The notes under the pieces were generated by a model that saw nothing but the letters and a program-made list of their open reading frames with translations, searched no databases and was not told the DNA's origin. DNA of 44,451 nucleotides from a bacterium (GTDB lineage Bacteria > Bacillota > Clostridia > Christensenellales > Aristaeellaceae). Shown piece by piece: positions 42,296 to 44,451 of this stretch; position 1 is the first letter of the stretch, and every line of letters starts with the position of its first letter. The stretch lies in assembly GCA_029009515.1 (NCBI GenBank), contig JAQXJZ010000070.1:1-44451 (forward strand). The letters run 5' to 3'. The position numbers were made by a program, and so were the translations under genes.

Positions 42296-44146
42296 TCATC
42301 CTTTGTGGTTCAAGATCCGCTCCGCCAGCACCTCGCTGATGCCCTCCACCTCACACAACTCTTCCTTCGTGGCCTCGAAGATGGCCTTCACGCTGCGGAA
42401 GTGGCGGATGAGCGCCTGCTGCTTCTTGGGGCCCACGCCCTCGATGTCGCTCAGCTTGCTCTTGAGCTGATTTTTGCCGCGCAGCGCGCGGTGATGGGTG
42501 ATGCCAAAGCGGTGCGCCTCGTCGCGCACGAACTGCACCAGATGCAGGGCGTTGCTCCTGCGGTCCAGCACGATGGGGTCATCCGGCCGGTCGGGCAGAT
42601 AGATTTCCTCAAACCTCTCGGCAAGGCCGAACATGGGGATGCTCACGCCCGCGTCGTGCATGGCTTTTTGGGCGAAGGCCACCTGCTGCGGGCCGCCGTC
42701 GATGAGGATGACGTCCGGCATGCGCGAGAAACTGCCGCCGTCCACATCCAGCCCGGCTTCCTGCCGCTCATGGCGCTCCTTCAGGCCGTGCGTGAAGCGG
42801 CGGCTGATGGCCTCCGCCATGGAGGCAAAGTCGTTGGCGCCTTCTACCGTTTTGATGCGGAAGATGCGGTAGTCCTTCTTGCTGGGCAGGCCGTTTTCAA
42901 ACACGACCATCGCGGCCACGCTCTGCTGACCCATGGTGTTGGAAATATCATAGCCCTCGATGCGGATGGGCAGCGTGGGCAGATGCAGCGCCTCCTGCAA
43001 AGCAAGCATCGCCTGACGTGTGCGCAGATCCTTCACCGCCGCGGACTGCCTGTGTTTCTCCAGCGCGTCCTCGGCGTTTTTCAGCGCGATCCTCACCAGA
43101 TCCACCTTGTCGCCGCGCTGCGGCACCGCCAGCGTCACGGCGGAACCCTTGCGCTCCCTCAGCCAGCTCTCCAGCTCGTCCATGCCATCCGGCAGCACCT
43201 GCGCCAGCACATGGCGGGGGATGAGATGCTCGTCGTCATAATACTGGGTGATGAAATTGGCCAAAATCTCGCCCGGTTCTTCGTCGCCGCTGTTTTCCAG
43301 CAGGAAGGATCGTCCGCCCTCCATGCGTCCGGCGCGGATGTGGGTGAGATGCACCATCGCGTCGCGCTCGTCGCAGGCCACGGCCAGCACGTCCTGCTCC
43401 ACGTCCTTGGTCTGGATGGCGTGCTGCTCCTCCATCAGCTGCTCCACATCGGCGATCTTGTCGCGCAGCACCGCCGCGTTTTCGTACTCCAGCCGCATGG
43501 CGGCGGCCATCATCTCCTCCTTCAGCCAGCGGATCAGCTCCCGGCTGTCGCCTTCGAGGAAGGAAATGACCTTGTCGAGGATCGCGCGGTATTCCTCTTC
43601 CGAAATCAGGTTGGCGCACGGCGCTTTGCACCGGCCAATCTGATGGTTCATGCACGGGCGTCTTGGACTCTTGAGCGGCAGCTTCAGGTTGCACGTGCGT
43701 AGCGGAAAGAACCGGCGCACCTCGTCCACCACCTGCCGCACCGCCGTTGCGCCGATGTAGGGGCCAAAGTACTTGGCTCCGTCGCGCTGATCCATCCTGC
43801 GCGCCAGCGTGAGGCGCGGATAGCGCTCGCTCAGGTCAATCCTCAGATACGGATAATGCTTGTCATCCTTCAGGAGGATGTTGTAAAACGGCTTGTGCTT
43901 CTTGATGAGGTTGCACTCCAGCGTGAGCGCCTCAAAATTGGTCTGGCACAGCATGAGGTCGAAGTCGTCCACCCGGCTGACCATGGCCGCCACCTTGGGC
44001 GTATGCGCGCCATGAAAATAAGACCGCACCCTGTTTTTCAGGTTCACGGCCTTGCCGACGTAGATAATCTCGCCCCGGCTTTTCATGATATAGCATCCCG
44101 GGCTTTCCGGGAGCATCTTGATCTTATACTCGAGATTTGCGTTCAT
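42296..44146 (-). CDS. uvrC: Excinuclease ABC subunit C
   Basis: 616-residue UvrC, the nuclease of nucleotide excision repair that cuts on both sides of UvrB-bound damage. The GIY-YIG domain is at the N-terminus (SPGCYIMKSRGEIIYVGKA ... RVRSYF). The Cys cluster CNLKLP ... RPCMNHQIGRCKAPC is intact, and the UVR motif near residues 200-235 binds UvrB. The RNase H-like endonuclease domain shows IEGYDISNTMGQQSVAAMVVF, LIDGGPQQV and HRFGITHHRALR. Helix-hairpin-helix motifs end the protein (IEGVGPKKQQALIRHF, VEGISEVLAERI). GGAGG precedes the ATG. Housekeeping gene, full length, followed by its own terminator. Confidence 0.97.
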   Translation of the reverse strand: MNANLEYKIKMLPESPGCYIMKSRGEIIYVGKAVNLKNRVRSYFHGAHTPKVAAMVSRVDDFDLMLCQTNFEALTLECNLIKKHKPFYNILLKDDKHYPYLRIDLSERYPRLTLARRMDQRDGAKYFGPYIGATAVRQVVDEVRRFFPLRTCNLKLPLKSPRRPCMNHQIGRCKAPCANLISEEEYRAILDKVISFLEGDSRELIRWLKEEMMAAAMRLEYENAAVLRDKIADVEQLMEEQHAIQTKDVEQDVLAVACDERDAMVHLTHIRAGRMEGGRSFLLENSGDEEPGEILANFITQYYDDEHLIPRHVLAQVLPDGMDELESWLRERKGSAVTLAVPQRGDKVDLVRIALKNAEDALEKHRQSAAVKDLRTRQAMLALQEALHLPTLPIRIEGYDISNTMGQQSVAAMVVFENGLPSKKDYRIFRIKTVEGANDFASMAEAISRRFTHGLKERHERQEAGLDVDGGSFSRMPDVILIDGGPQQVAFAQKAMHDAGVSIPMFGLAERFEEIYLPDRPDDPIVLDRRSNALHLVQFVRDEAHRFGITHHRALRGKNQLKSKLSDIEGVGPKKQQALIRHFRSVKAIFEATKEELCEVEGISEVLAERILNHKG

Positions 44147-44163
44147 GGGTTACGGCCTCCGGG

Positions 44164-44212
44164 CAGGGGCAGTGCCCCTGCACCCCGCACCGAGGCCATG
44201 AAATGGCCTCGG
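44164..44212. repeat. Two GC-rich palindromes upstream of uvrC
   Basis: CAGGGGCA-G-TGCCCCTG (44164-44180) and CCGAGGCCAT-GAA-ATGGCCTCGG (44190-44212) are perfect inverted repeats without T tracts. They look like dispersed intergenic palindromic elements rather than terminators. Confidence 0.6.
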
Positions 44213-44310
44213 AGGGGGAATGGTTTGTTTGGGGTTGCGCATAAGACCGCCGCTCCCCGGAAGGGGTCGCGGCTCGATTGTGCACAGGGGGGGACGCGCC
44301 TTTGGCGAAA

Positions 44311-44395
44311 CTGCCTGACCGCTTTGCTGGCAGGCAGCCCTTGTACACCTCATCAGTCCCTTCGGGACAGCTTCCCCTCAAGAGGAAGCTCGAGG
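44311..44395. repeat. REP-like palindromic element
   Basis: CTGCCTG/CAGGCAG (44311-44337) is followed by CCTCATCAGTCCCTTCGGGAC and a CTTCCCCTCAAGAGGAAG hairpin (to about 44390). This composition resembles repeated intergenic elements that I associate with many gut clostridial genomes. No gene is visible from 44147 to the right edge. Confidence 0.5.
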
Positions 44396-44451
44396 AAGCT
44401 CTGCATGACTTTCTTTCGTGTTCTAACAACTTAATATTGCTGGGAGATGTG

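Noticed and set aside
39327-42470. Long plus-strand open frame opposite the repeat protein
   Set aside because: It mirrors the tandem repeats of the real gene and is rich in Arg/Gln/His; the minus frame has a signal peptide, ribosome site and promoter.

Overview
The window (about 44.5 kb, moderately high GC) most likely comes from a spore-forming, anaerobic clostridial Firmicute, probably gut-associated. The reasons are a complete Spo0A, two YesM/YesN-type two-component systems tied to sugar ABC transporters, strong AGGAGG ribosome sites with sigma-A promoters, electron-transfer-flavoprotein systems of the anaerobic clostridial type, and a secreted protein with Cys-rich 40-residue repeats. 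No rRNA, tRNA or CRISPR array was seen.

Layout. (1) 1-6646, minus strand: one operon running right to left, with a solute-binding protein, two permeases, an AraC-type response regulator, a sensor kinase and a GH127-type glycosidase cut by the left edge. It looks like uptake and cleavage of arabinofuranose-containing oligosaccharides. (2) 6842-7111: decayed tyrosine-integrase fragment. (3) 7215-14089, plus strand: a second system with a response regulator, binding protein, two permeases and a sensor kinase. (4) 14214-18089: nagB-like, nagA and a second nagB-like gene, then a Gfo/Idh/MocA dehydrogenase. (5) 18254-35465: fifteen co-directional, tightly packed genes. They encode a FucI-like isomerase, class II aldolase, PfkB kinase, aldose epimerase, DUF4867-like protein, FAD oxidase, Fe-S protein, FAD oxidoreductase, EtfB/EtfA with ferredoxin domain, LctD-type dehydrogenase, LarA-type racemase, FGGY kinase, a second EtfB/EtfA pair and an IolB-like isomerase. 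(6) 35544-36500, minus: a URO-D superfamily protein. (7) 36915-37238: a second integrase fragment. (8) 37413-44146, minus: spo0A, an acyltransferase, a long secreted repeat protein and uvrC. A palindrome-rich intergenic stretch runs to the right edge.

How it may work together. The region between the two integrase relics (about 7.1-36.9 kb) reads as a catabolic island. A sugar-sensing two-component system and ABC importer bring in a carbohydrate. NagA and NagB-like enzymes process an amino sugar. Isomerase, kinase and aldolase cleave a ketose phosphate. The flavin oxidases and ETF pairs oxidise a 2-hydroxy acid or sugar-derived product. The block etfB-etfA(ferredoxin)-lctD-larA resembles the Acetobacterium woodii lactate operon lctBCD(E)F but lacks a lactate permease, so the hydroxy acid may be made inside the cell. 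The true substrate cannot be settled from sequence alone.
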